11,963 nt of DNA from Ardenticatenia bacterium (GCA_026984385.1 JALSSH010000303.1:1-11963); one strand, 5' to 3'; positions 1 to 6,985 are shown, counted from the stretch's first letter. Notes: a model not told the origin generated them from the sequence alone. A program made the numbers and translations.

Positions 1-3
1 ACC

Positions 4-612
4 ATGACGCACGGAGGCGGCTTTTGCGAACGGCACGGGCCTTATGACCCACCGCACACCACGTGCCCCTACTGCGCGCTGGAAGCTCAGCAACGCCTGG
101 CTTACGGCCCACCGGAAGCTACCGTCCACACCGCCGCGACCGCCGTTGAGCCAGCAGACGATAGCGACTTCGCGCGCTATGTGGCCGTGCCTCGTCTTGC
201 GGCAGACGAAACGGAGGCACTGGCTCAAGACGCCGCCGAACGTCTTCCCGACGCCGAAGACGCCACCGCAGCCGACGGCGAGGCGCTCACCGTGCCGCTG
301 GCTTGGCTGATTGTCAAAGCGCCGCCCGCACACCGTGGAGCAGTGTTGCCCGTGCAACCCAACCAAGTGATCGGGCGTGAGGGCGATATTCGTTGGGACG
401 ACCCGAGCCTTTCCCGCCAACATGCGCGCTTCACGCTCGAACCGCCCGCCGACCAGCCGGACAGCGCTCCCCTTTTCCATATTTGGCCCTTTGGCCCCAC
501 CCATCCGGTCTACGTCAACGGCCAGCCGGTGCGCGGAGCAACACCGCTGCAAGAAAACGACGAAATCCGCTTGGGAGAGACACTTTTTGTCTTCAAGGTG
601 CTTTGGGACTGA
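4..612 (+). CDS. FHA domain protein with N-terminal zinc-ribbon-like motif
   Basis: A 202-residue protein. The N-terminus holds a Cys/His cluster (C8, H11, C21, C24) that looks like a small zinc-binding knuckle. An acidic, alanine-rich low-complexity stretch follows (about 36-95). A C-terminal FHA domain spans about 100-200, with the hallmarks GRE (124-126), SRQH (137-140) and the NG turn (N172-G173). FHA domains bind phosphothreonine peptides, so this is probably a cytoplasmic adaptor in Ser/Thr kinase signalling; no membrane segment is visible. It lies 71 bases upstream of a PP2C phosphatase gene on the same strand, which suggests co-transcription. The start is the first ATG in the frame, but only three bases precede it, so its ribosome binding site cannot be seen and a start left of the window is possible. 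The FHA call is firm; the zinc-binding role is inferred from residue spacing. Confidence 0.88.
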   Translation: MTHGGGFCERHGPYDPPHTTCPYCALEAQQRLAYGPPEATVHTAATAVEPADDSDFARYVAVPRLAADETEALAQDAAERLPDAEDATAADGEALTVPLAWLIVKAPPAHRGAVLPVQPNQVIGREGDIRWDDPSLSRQHARFTLEPPADQPDSAPLFHIWPFGPTHPVYVNGQPVRGATPLQENDEIRLGETLFVFKVLWD

Positions 613-683
613 CCGAAACGCACGCACTGCGTAAGTTTTTTGACGGACGCCGCTGCAACACCGCGAGGTAAACGGAACAAACG

Positions 684-2522
684 ATGAGCCAGCCACCCGC
701 CGACGCGCTCGATGTACGTGTTGCTATGCTGACCGATGTCGGGCGCAGCCGTACCCAAAACCAAGACGCCATCGGACGCCTGACGCCCACCGATCCGGAC
801 GTGTTGCACCGCTGGGGTGAGATCGTCGTGCTGGCGGACGGGGTGGGGGGGTTGCCCGCCGGTGACCTTGCCAGCCAATACGCGGTGAGCACCATCCTGA
901 GCAGCTATTACGATGAGGAATACACCGACGACGACCCCGCCCGTCGGCTGGCGCGCGCTGTTGCGGAAGCTAACCATGTGGTCTATCAGGAGGGGCAAGC
1001 GCAAACCCCGCCCAGCAAGATGGCGACGACCGTTGTGGCGGCGGTCATTCGCGGGCGCGAGTTGGTGATCGCCAGCGTGGGCGATAGCCCGGCCTTTCTG
1101 TTGCGGGACGGTGTCGCTCGCCAGCTTACCCGCGCTCACACTGTCGAAAATGTGGCGCGCGAAGCCGACGCCGAGGTGCCGGACGAGTTGCGCCATAAGC
1201 TGGTGCGCGCGTTGGGCACTCAGCCGCGCGTCCAAGTGGACGTGGTCAGCGGACGGGTGCGTGACGGGGACTATGTGGTGCTTTGCAGCGACGGGCTGAC
1301 GCGCTATGTGACACCCGAGGAGATCGTCGCCCACGTCACCGAGCAGGAGATCGAGGGAGCGGTGGCGGCGCTGATTGCTTTGGCGAACGAGCGTGGCGGC
1401 GCGGACAATATCTCCGTGATTGTGCTGGCGTTGCGCGACGAGAGTTTGCTCCACGCACCCGACCCGATGCAGTTCTGGGGGCATCCGCGCCGCGCCGAAC
1501 GCGCTACGCGCCCCGACCGTCCACGCCCGAGCACACGGTCCGCGGAGCAAGCTCAAGACGCCGCCGCCTTGGGCGAGGCTTGGCAGGGCGCATGGCGTTT
1601 TGTGCGCAGTAATGCGGTGGTGGCCGGTGGCAGCATGGCCGCGTTATTGCTCGCTTTCGTGTTGGTGATGTTGGCGTTGGCACGGTTGGGCGGCGACGAA
1701 ACCCCACCCACGCCCACACTGCTCCCGCCCACGCAGCACACCGCGACCGCTGCGGCGGCAGTTTTGTTGACCGAAGAGGCCAATTTGGCCGCGACTTCTG
1801 CCGAGATCGCACGGCTGACGCTCACCCCGCCCACAGCGACTTACACACCGTCCCCCGTGCCCACCAGTGGCCCGATGTTGGAATCTGGCACATGGTTTCG
1901 CGTGTTGGACGGTGAGCCGATCCCCGCCTACGCCGAGCCATCGGTCGAAGCAGAAGCCGCGACCCCGCTCCAGGCGGACGCAAATTATCGCGTCACGCGC
2001 GTAAACCACGACGCCCCGCGTGGCCCCTGGTATCAAGTCGTGGACAATTTGGGGCTGGAAATGCGCTGGGTCAGCGGCCCGAGCTTGCATCAGCGCGTGT
2101 TGGCGATTGACGCAGGCGGTAATCCACTCCCCGAAGGGTTACAGCCGCCGGACGTGCCTCCACCCGAAGAATATCTGCCGCCGACGGCAACTTCTGCGCT
2201 TCCGCCGACCATCACGCCCGCGCAAACTTCCGCGACCGGGGCACCGACGACGGCGACCGTGCCCGCGCCGACAGCCACCCCGAACATCACCTACGGCGTG
2301 GAAAATTGGACGGCGGGCGTGCGTGTGCAGGCGAAGCTGGCGCTCGATCTGTGCAGCGCGCCGAATGTGCACGCTTGCGACTTGGGGCAAGTGGCCGCCG
2401 GAGAAACCGGCGTGATCGGCGAGGGGCCGGTCGCTTCCGGCGAACATTGGTGGTGGGAAGTGGACTTTGCGGACGGGCGCAAGGGCTGGGTCGCGCAGGT
2501 GTTGCTGGGCCTCGCGCCGTAA
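684..2522 (+). CDS. Membrane-anchored PP2C-type Ser/Thr protein phosphatase with C-terminal SH3-like domains
   Basis: A 612-residue protein. Residues 10-250 are a PP2C (PPM) phosphatase domain. Its metal and phosphate ligands are visible: R23 with N26-Q-D28, D52-G-V-G-G, the V-G-D134-S motif, S-D203-G-L and G-G-A-D241-N. It removes phosphate from Ser/Thr of proteins, usually opposing a Hanks-type kinase. One hydrophobic segment (about 311-333) should cross the membrane, leaving the phosphatase inside. Outside would be a Thr/Pro-rich linker and two SH3-like modules (about 403-465 and 545-607, each with W/G-rich ends such as RWVSG and GWVAQVLL), typical of ligand or cell-wall sensing ectodomains. 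PP2C proteins of the PrpC/PstP type have the same phosphatase core; the double SH3-like tail is an extension. A weak GAGG lies about 15 bases before the ATG. The gene follows the FHA gene and converges on a second FHA gene with 11 bases between stops. Confidence 0.93.
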   Translation: MSQPPADALDVRVAMLTDVGRSRTQNQDAIGRLTPTDPDVLHRWGEIVVLADGVGGLPAGDLASQYAVSTILSSYYDEEYTDDDPARRLARAVAEANHVVYQEGQAQTPPSKMATTVVAAVIRGRELVIASVGDSPAFLLRDGVARQLTRAHTVENVAREADAEVPDELRHKLVRALGTQPRVQVDVVSGRVRDGDYVVLCSDGLTRYVTPEEIVAHVTEQEIEGAVAALIALANERGGADNISVIVLALRDESLLHAPDPMQFWGHPRRAERATRPDRPRPSTRSAEQAQDAAALGEAWQGAWRFVRSNAVVAGGSMAALLLAFVLVMLALARLGGDETPPTPTLLPPTQHTATAAAAVLLTEEANLAATSAEIARLTLTPPTATYTPSPVPTSGPMLESGTWFRVLDGEPIPAYAEPSVEAEAATPLQADANYRVTRVNHDAPRGPWYQVVDNLGLEMRWVSGPSLHQRVLAIDAGGNPLPEGLQPPDVPPPEEYLPPTATSALPPTITPAQTSATGAPTTATVPAPTATPNITYGVENWTAGVRVQAKLALDLCSAPNVHACDLGQVAAGETGVIGEGPVASGEHWWWEVDFADGRKGWVAQVLLGLAP

Positions 2523-2533
2523 CTTGAGCTGTC

Positions 2534-3277
2534 CTATTCGGCACGCGGCGCTTGCTCAATATGGAATACCAGCGCTGTATCCCCGATCTCGATGCGGTCG
2601 CCGTCGTGCAGCTTTTGCGCCATCACGCGCTCTCCGTTGATCTGCGTCCCGCGTGAGCTTTGCTGATCCTGCAAATAGAACGCGCCGTTGCCGTAACGGA
2701 TGCGAAAGTGTTTGCGAGAGACCTTCGGATCGTAAATTTGCACGTCGCACACTGTGGAGCGGCCTATGAGCGTGTCGGCTTGTTGCAAGATAACGCGCTG
2801 GCCGATCATCGCGCCGCTGACGCCTTCCAGCCAAGCGTGAGGCATATCCGGTGGGCGTTGAGGGCGCACAGTGCGCGGCGCCGATGGGGGCGAAAGGGGC
2901 GCGGCGACGCTCGGCGATGTGATGGGGCGGCTTTCCGGCGCGAAGGTGGGGGCGTCTGGGCGTGGAGCTACGACGGGCGACCCCATCGGTCGGGTAGAGG
3001 GGGGCGCCGGATAGGTGGGGTAGGGCGGTGGCGGTTGATAGCCGTGTGGACGGGGGAGCGGGGCGCGGCAATTGAGGCAAGCGGCGCTTTCCAGCGGGTT
3101 CATATAGCCGCATTTAGGGCATTGCACCAGGTTACCGTAGATGGCCGGTTCGTGGGGGCGGGCGTGGCTACGACGGTTGGCGCGCCAATAGAGCGCCAGG
3201 AGCACGATACCCGTGATGAACGCACCCAATGCACTGACGGCTACGATGAGTAGGATCGCACTTTCCACCGGCTTCAC
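2534..3277 (-). CDS. Membrane-anchored zinc-ribbon FHA domain protein
   Basis: A 247-residue protein. A hydrophobic N-terminal helix (about 7-30) followed by Arg-rich residues points to an N-in or signal-anchor membrane protein. Next comes a double CxxC zinc ribbon (C53, C56, C67, C70), then a long Pro-rich linker (75-145). The C-terminal FHA domain (about 155-240) has GRS (172-174), SRKH (187-190), SSRG and NG (N214-G215). It should read phosphothreonine marks at the inner membrane face. The first possible start is GTG at 3277, directly after an in-frame TAA-GGG. The best ribosome binding site, AAGGGG (3282-3277), sits 8 bases before a second GTG at 3268, so the true start may be three codons later. 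A near-consensus promoter lies just upstream (3308-3336). It converges on the PP2C gene and probably belongs to the same signalling set. Confidence 0.9.
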   Translation of the reverse strand: MKPVESAILLIVAVSALGAFITGIVLLALYWRANRRSHARPHEPAIYGNLVQCPKCGYMNPLESAACLNCRAPLPRPHGYQPPPPYPTYPAPPSTRPMGSPVVAPRPDAPTFAPESRPITSPSVAAPLSPPSAPRTVRPQRPPDMPHAWLEGVSGAMIGQRVILQQADTLIGRSTVCDVQIYDPKVSRKHFRIRYGNGAFYLQDQQSSRGTQINGERVMAQKLHDGDRIEIGDTALVFHIEQAPRAE

Positions 3278-3307
3278 CCCTTATGCTGACTTTAGCGCTC
3301 ACTTCCC

Positions 3308-3336
3308 AGTATAAAGTCCTGGGCGGGCGCTGGCAA
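3308..3336 (-). promoter_or_regulatory. Sigma-70-type promoter for the zinc-ribbon FHA gene
   Basis: On the minus strand, TTGCCA (3336-3331) and TATACT (3313-3308) are separated by exactly 17 bases; each hexamer matches the housekeeping consensus at 5 of 6 positions. Transcription would start near 3301, giving a 5' UTR of roughly 25-33 bases. Confidence 0.7.
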
Positions 3337-3355
3337 CTTGTGGGCGTGCGTGTGC

Positions 3356-3384
3356 TTGTGCAATCGGCCACTTCTGGGCATAAT
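3356..3384 (+). promoter_or_regulatory. Candidate divergent promoter into the recX upstream region
   Basis: TTGTGC (3356-3361), 17 bases, CATAAT (3379-3384). The -10 box matches 5 of 6 positions, the -35 box only 3 of 6. If real, the transcript starts near 3391 and either forms a separate small RNA or a structured leader of about 480 bases for recX-rny. Confidence 0.35.
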
Positions 3385-3557
3385 AGACCCATAGAGGCAA
3401 TAGAACAAACCACACGGCTGACTTGTGGAACTCAAACAGGGCTTCGAAAGTCGCCCTGAAAGATTTTGGCTGCGCACCGACCCAATCCGTCATTCGTTAC
3501 CGAAAAAAAACGGCCTAAGTGACGCACAACAAGTGCGCAGAACAAATCGCAGTACAG

Positions 3558-3578
3558 AAAAAACGCCTTTGGCGGCGT
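3558..3578 (-). terminator. Candidate intrinsic terminator on the minus strand
   Basis: Read on the minus strand, a short GC stem (ACGCC with GGCGT) is followed directly by six T residues (3563-3558). The stem is only 5 bp. No minus-strand gene ends here, so it would serve either an unseen RNA from the right or antisense transcription. Confidence 0.35.
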
Positions 3579-3580
3579 GG

Positions 3581-3632
3581 CAAAGGGTCTCTCGCCTTCA
3601 CCTTGCAAACGGAGGGAGAAGCTCGCCCTTTG
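3581..3632. repeat. Imperfect palindromic repeat
   Basis: The outer arms CAAAGGG (3581-3587) and CCCTTTG (3626-3632) pair perfectly over 7 bp. Inside, CTTC/GAAG (3596-3599 with 3618-3621) and CCT/AGG form a broken stem. Its minus-strand wording, with a core like CTCCCTCCGTTTGCAAGG, resembles from memory the short dispersed palindromes seen in many bacterial intergenic regions. Only one copy is visible in this window. Confidence 0.4.
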
Positions 3633-3730
3633 AGGAGATGTGCTGAGCCAGATATGTAGCGAATATGGCTGCCTACCCACAGGGCAAAAGCGGGTTTTTT
3701 CCGCGTATCTGATGCCCTGAACCATGCAGA

Positions 3731-3775
3731 CTATCGCGCCCGTGTTTGCCAACAAACGCGGGAAGTAAGCGATGG
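3731..3775 (+). promoter_or_regulatory. Two-tier RNA hairpin upstream of recX
   Basis: The inner stem CCCGTGTTTG (3739-3748) pairs with CAAACGCGGG (3753-3762) over 10 bp with one G-U pair and loop CCAA. The outer stem CTATCGC (3731-3737) pairs with GCGATGG (3769-3775) over 7 bp with one wobble. An asymmetric internal loop (G opposite AAGTAA) separates them. This is too long to dismiss as chance, but no known family is recognised. Confidence 0.5.
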
Positions 3776-3811
3776 TGTGAGTTCCTCATCCATTATGATT
3801 TGCGTCTATTC

Positions 3812-3847
3812 CACAACAGCCGTGGTGGTATGCCAACGGCTGTTGTG
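3812..3847 (+). promoter_or_regulatory. 12-bp hairpin in the recX leader (attenuator-like)
   Basis: CACAACAGCCGT (3812-3823) pairs perfectly with ACGGCTGTTGTG (3836-3847); a further TGG/CCA can pair within the 12-base loop. A T/G-rich tail (TGTTTGTGTG) and then the recX ribosome binding site (3857-3861) follow only 9 bases later. It could act as a weak terminator/attenuator or shield the ribosome site. A TATGAT box at 3794-3799 without a good -35 box may start transcription just before it. Confidence 0.5.
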
Positions 3848-3868
3848 TGTTTGTGTGGGAGCGACGCG

Positions 3869-4543
3869 GTGAGCTATCGCACCATCACGGCCCTGGAAGC
3901 CCAAAAACGGAACGTCGAGCGCGTCAATCTCTATCTGGACGACGAATTCGCCTTCGGCCTGCCCGCGATCGTGGCCGCGCATTTGCGCGTGGGGCAACGC
4001 TTGACCGAGGCGGAGATCGAGGCTTTGCGCCAAGCGGATGCGGTCGAACGGGCCACCGACCGCGCCGTGCGTTTGTTGGCGCGTCGTCCTTATAGCAAAG
4101 CCGAGCTGCGCCGCTATTTGGCGAAAAAAGACGTGCCGAACGCGGTGGTCCAGGCAACACTCGCCAAATTGGAGCGCTTGGGCTATGTGGACGACCGCGC
4201 CTTTGCGGACTATTGGGTGGAAAACCGCGAGCGTTTCCGCCCGCGCGGGCTGCGCGCTTTGCGCTACGAGCTGCGCCAAAAGGGCATCGCGGCGGAGATT
4301 GTCGAAGCGGCGTTGCAAAACGTTGACCCGCACGCTTCCGCTTATCGTGCTGCACAAACTTACACACGCCGCTTGCGCGGTTTGGCTCGCCGCGACGCCC
4401 AAAACAAACTGGCGGCTTTTTTGCAACGCCGAGGCTTTGCCTATGCCGTTGTCCGTGAGGTGGTCGAAGAGGTGTTAAGCGAGCTGGAAGCGACCCTATC
4501 GGACGAGGACTTTGCGGACACGAACGAGACCGACGAGATATGA
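3869..4543 (+). CDS. recX: Regulatory protein RecX
   Basis: A 224-residue RecX protein, the normal size. RecX binds the RecA filament and limits its extension and activity during recombination and SOS. The family pattern is clear: an N-terminal part (ITALEAQKRNVERVNLYLDDE), then three-helix repeats with PYSKAELRRYL (74-84), LERLGYVDDRAFADYWVENR (101-120), RGLRALRYELRQKGI (126-140) and a third repeat ending LAAFLQRRGFAYAVV (181-195). An acidic tail (203-224) follows. The frame is open upstream to 3746, but the GTG at 3869 is chosen because GGGAG (3857-3861) lies 7 bases before it and homology begins here; the upstream part runs through a hairpin. recA is not adjacent in this window. rny follows on the same strand after 87 bases, so the two are probably one transcript. 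Confidence 0.93.
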   Translation: MSYRTITALEAQKRNVERVNLYLDDEFAFGLPAIVAAHLRVGQRLTEAEIEALRQADAVERATDRAVRLLARRPYSKAELRRYLAKKDVPNAVVQATLAKLERLGYVDDRAFADYWVENRERFRPRGLRALRYELRQKGIAAEIVEAALQNVDPHASAYRAAQTYTRRLRGLARRDAQNKLAAFLQRRGFAYAVVREVVEEVLSELEATLSDEDFADTNETDEI

Positions 4544-4570
4544 CAACACTTGACAGTGCGCAGGTTTCAG

Positions 4571-4618
4571 AAAGGAGGCAAGCGCCATTCCTTGCCCCGC
4601 TTTAGCGGGGTGTTCCCC
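4571..4618 (+). promoter_or_regulatory. Displaced strong Shine-Dalgarno and alternative hairpins before rny
   Basis: AAAGGAGG (4571-4578) is an almost perfect ribosome site, yet it lies 52 bases before the rny ATG. Between them is CCCCGC-TTTA-GCGGGG (4595-4610), a perfect 6-bp hairpin. Its right arm can instead pair with the next CCCCG (CGGGG-TGTT-CCCCG, 4606-4619), so two structures exclude each other. Candidate starts nearer the ribosome site are TTG 4592 and GTG 4610 in the rny frame, and an ATT at 4587 (spacing 8) opening a 21-codon frame that overlaps the rny start. Confidence 0.45.
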
Positions 4619-4630
4619 GGCGCAATTTCT

Positions 4631-6160
4631 ATGGAAATCGTCATGGCTTTGATAGGGTTGGTAATTGGCATCGGGTTGGGAGTTGGTGGGCTGATCGTCT
4701 ACCAAAACTTGCAGGGACAAAAACGCCGACGCGAAGCGGAGAGCGAAGCCGAGCGTATCTTGAAAGAAGCGCAACATCAGGCCAAGCAAACGGCGATGGA
4801 CGCGCAAGATGAGGCGCTACGTATCCAACGTGAGGCGGAAAAAAACGCCAAGCGTCGCCGTCAGGAGCTGGACCGCGAGAGCGACCGTTTGCAAAAGCGG
4901 CGCGCCGACTTGGACGCGCGCTATGAGCGCTTGGAGCAACGCGAGCAAAACCTCAACAAACGTCAGAGCAAGCTCGACAGGCGTCAGAACGAGATTAACG
5001 CCATGTACGAGGAGCAGAAAGCCGAGCTGGAGCGCGTGGCCGGTATGACGCGCGACGAGGCCCGCCAAGAGCTGCTGACGATGGTGGAACAAGAGACCCG
5101 CCAAGATATGGCCCGCCGCATCCGTGAGATCGAAGCGGAAACCAGGCTGGAAGCCGACCGCCGCGCCCGCGACATCATCGCTTTGGCGATCCAGCGTATC
5201 GCTTCCGAGCACGTCAATGAAATCTCCGTGAGCGTCGTCCCGCTGCCTTCTGAGGATATGAAGGGGCGCATCATCGGGCGCAATGGGCGCAATATCCGCG
5301 CCTTTGAACAGGCAACGGGCGTGGATGTGGTGGTGGACGACACGCCGGAAGCGGTCACGATCTCCAGCTTCGACCCGGTGCGCCGAGAGATCGCGCGGCG
5401 GGCGATGGCGAAATTGGTGTTGGACGGGCGTATCCACCCGGCACGGATCGAAAAACTGGTGGAAGACGCGCGCAAAGAAGTAGAGCAAATTGTGCGCGAA
5501 GAAGGCGAGCGCGCCGTCTATGAGGCGGGCGTGCCCGGGCTGCATCCGGAGCTGATCAAGTTGCTGGGGCGGTTGAAGTTCCGCACCAGCTATGGGCAAA
5601 ACCAGCACGCGCACTCGATTGAGACCGCGCATATCGCCGGCATGATTGCGGCGGAGCTGGGCGCAGATGTGGCGACGGCCAAAGCGGGCGGTTTGCTTCA
5701 CGACATCGGCAAAGCCATTGACCACGAGATCGAGGGCACGCACGCTCAGATCGGCGCTGATTTCGCTAAGCGGTACGGTGTGCCGCCCAAAGTGGTTAAC
5801 TGTATCGCGTCTCACCATCACGAAGTGGAACAGGAATGCGTCGAGGCGATCATTGTGGAAGCTGCAGACGCGATTTCCGGCGCTCGGCCCGGAGCGCGAC
5901 GGGAAAGCCTGGAAACCTACATTCGCCGTGTCAAGGCTTTGGAGGACGTGGCGAAAGAGTTTAAGGGCGTGGAACAAAGCTACGCGCTGCAAGCGGGCCG
6001 CGAGGTGCGTATCATGGTCAAACCGGAGGAGATTGACGATCTGGCGACAACTCGCCTGGCCCGTGACATCTCCCGCCGCATTGAAGAGACGATGCAATAT
6101 CCCGGGCAGATCAAAGTGACCATCATCCGTGAAACGCGCGCGATAGACTACGCCAAATAG
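4631..6160 (+). CDS. rny: Ribonuclease Y
   Basis: A 509-residue RNase Y, the usual length. This membrane-bound endoribonuclease starts mRNA decay by cutting single-stranded, often A/U-rich sites. Order of parts: an N-terminal membrane helix (about 4-24), a long charged coiled coil (about 28-190), a KH RNA-binding domain (about 200-262) with the signature GRIIGRNGRNI (212-222), and an HD domain (about 325-420) with H-S-I-E-T-A-H (328-334), the metal-binding H357-D358 in LLHDIGKA, and SHHHEVE (394-400). A conserved C-terminal region ends in KVTIIRETRAIDYAK. The ATG at 4631 is chosen because the membrane helix follows at once, as in the family. In-frame TTG/GTG codons upstream (4550, 4592, 4610) would add 7-27 atypical residues. 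The ribosome site is oddly distant. It is downstream of recX and is followed by a strong terminator. Confidence 0.96.
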   Translation: MEIVMALIGLVIGIGLGVGGLIVYQNLQGQKRRREAESEAERILKEAQHQAKQTAMDAQDEALRIQREAEKNAKRRRQELDRESDRLQKRRADLDARYERLEQREQNLNKRQSKLDRRQNEINAMYEEQKAELERVAGMTRDEARQELLTMVEQETRQDMARRIREIEAETRLEADRRARDIIALAIQRIASEHVNEISVSVVPLPSEDMKGRIIGRNGRNIRAFEQATGVDVVVDDTPEAVTISSFDPVRREIARRAMAKLVLDGRIHPARIEKLVEDARKEVEQIVREEGERAVYEAGVPGLHPELIKLLGRLKFRTSYGQNQHAHSIETAHIAGMIAAELGADVATAKAGGLLHDIGKAIDHEIEGTHAQIGADFAKRYGVPPKVVNCIASHHHEVEQECVEAIIVEAADAISGARPGARRESLETYIRRVKALEDVAKEFKGVEQSYALQAGREVRIMVKPEEIDDLATTRLARDISRRIEETMQYPGQIKVTIIRETRAIDYAK

Positions 6161-6186
6161 CGCGCCACGTGACGCAAAACGCAAGC

Positions 6187-6226
6187 AAACGGCGGGATGC
6201 TCCGAAGCGCATCCCGCCGTTTTGTT
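6187..6226 (+). terminator. Strong intrinsic terminator after rny (probably bidirectional)
   Basis: A perfect 14-bp stem (6187-6200 with 6209-6222), loop TCCGAAGC, is followed by TTTTGTT on the plus strand. The A-run on the left arm gives a T-run on the minus strand, so it can also end the convergent DUF2344 transcript whose stop is at 6238. Confidence 0.88.
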
Positions 6227-6237
6227 GACCGCGCTCG

Positions 6238-6906
6238 TCAGGCGGACTTTTGCGGCTCGTCGCCCAAATACAGGCGGCGACGGTGCGCATGCACCTGAGC
6301 CAACGTCAGCCCCAGCGCGTCGATTAACTCATCGGCGCGCGCGTTGCTTTTTTCTCCTGCGCTGAGCCATGCGACCAGGCGGCCTTCCTCGTCCACGTGC
6401 AGATCGTGGATAAGGGGGCGCAGGTCGTAAGTTTTTTTACGTCGCACGCGCTCGATGTGCGGGCGAGCGAGCAGCTCTTCGGCGCGGGCGCGGAGATCGT
6501 CGGGAGTTAACGCCGGATCGCGGGGCGTGAGCACGTACTCGGCGCTGGTGACTTGGGGAGGCAGTGCAGGAGCGCGGATCGGCACGTCTTCCAGCGTATA
6601 AATTCGCAAGCCGTCGGGGGCTTTGGCTTGCAGACGTGCTATCCATGTTTGCGGAAAGTCGCCGTCCAGCCGAGCGGTGAGCCACACGTCGAGATATTCC
6701 CACTCGCTGGTCAGCCCCAAGGGCAAGGCGGCGGCAAATTGCAACCGTGGGCGCGGGTTGAAGCCCTGGGTATATTCCAGCGGCACATCGGCGCGGCGCA
6801 GCGTGCGTTCCCAAGTGGTAGCGAGGTCCAGATGCCCCACATAGCGCAACGCGCCAAACTTGCCGAAGCGGATGCGAATACGTTGGCGGGTCAGAGCCTG
6901 GTTCAT
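6238..6906 (-). CDS. DUF2344/TIGR03936 family protein (radical SAM-linked)
   Basis: A 222-residue protein of the DUF2344 (TIGR03936) family, recognised by RYVGHLDLATTWERTLRRA (21-39), QGFNPRPRLQFAAALPLG (47-64) and EYLDVWL (70-76). The family is usually encoded beside, or fused to, a B12-binding radical SAM protein (TIGR03960), often near RNase E/G genes; its biochemical role is unsettled and RNA modification or maturation is only suggested by context. Here no radical SAM gene is visible: neighbours are tRNA-Leu upstream and rny in convergent orientation. The ATG at 6906 has AGGA 9 bases upstream. The C-terminal half (about 115-222) is less conserved and basic. A terminator stands between the tRNA and this gene, so it needs read-through or a promoter I could not identify in the 80-base gap. 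Confidence 0.85.
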   Translation of the reverse strand: MNQALTRQRIRIRFGKFGALRYVGHLDLATTWERTLRRADVPLEYTQGFNPRPRLQFAAALPLGLTSEWEYLDVWLTARLDGDFPQTWIARLQAKAPDGLRIYTLEDVPIRAPALPPQVTSAEYVLTPRDPALTPDDLRARAEELLARPHIERVRRKKTYDLRPLIHDLHVDEEGRLVAWLSAGEKSNARADELIDALGLTLAQVHAHRRRLYLGDEPQKSA

Positions 6907-6940
6907 AGCGCGGTGTCCTGGTCACCAAAGCGTGTTGCCA

Positions 6941-6965
6941 AACAAAAAGTGCCCATGCAGGCACT
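6941..6965 (-). terminator. Intrinsic terminator after tRNA-Leu
   Basis: On the minus strand, AGTGCC pairs with GGCACT (6-bp stem, loop TGCATG) followed by TTTTTGTTT. It lies about 20 bases beyond the tRNA 3' end and before the DUF2344 gene, so it should make the tRNA a single-gene transcript. Confidence 0.7.
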
Positions 6966-6985
6966 CATCCTACGCCGTATACAGG

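Larger units (their letters stand above)
3391..3868 (+). other. Hairpin-rich non-coding region upstream of recX
   Basis: No reading frame here looks like a protein; the longest minus-strand frame (3432-3755) overlaps a palindromic repeat and several hairpins. Visible perfect stems: CCACA/TGTGG (3410-3414 with 3424-3428), CAGGGC/GCCCTG (3437-3442 with 3453-3458), CGCAC/GTGCG (3523-3527 with 3533-3537), ACGCC/GGCGT (3563-3567 with 3574-3578), AGCCA/TGGCT (3646-3650 with 3666-3670), and a second CAGGGC/GCCCTG (3680-3685 with 3714-3719) enclosing GCGG/CCGC (3690-3693 with 3701-3704). Two larger hairpins close the region and are listed separately. I do not recognise tmRNA, RNase P, SRP or 6S RNA signatures. 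It may be an unrecognised small RNA, a structured leader, or decayed repeats. Confidence 0.4.

Noticed and set aside
2514..2559. Inverted repeats GCGCCG/CGGCGC and TTGAGC/GCTCAA across the convergent stops of PP2C and FHA genes
   Set aside because: The loops are about 25 bases, the stems exclude each other and no T-run follows, so a terminator cannot be supported.
3676..3700. CCACAGGGCAAAAGCGG, similar to part of the c-di-GMP (GEMM) riboswitch core
   Set aside because: Only a short stretch matches; the second conserved stem and the tetraloop receptor parts are not found around it.
3432..3755. 107-codon minus-strand frame
   Set aside because: It runs through the palindromic repeat and several hairpins, has no visible ribosome site or domain, and contains the residue style typical of translated repeats.
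3746..3868. Upstream start of recX at ATG 3746 or ATG 3830
   Set aside because: The added residues have no RecX character and cross hairpins; GTG 3869 has GGGAG at 7 bases and matches the family start.
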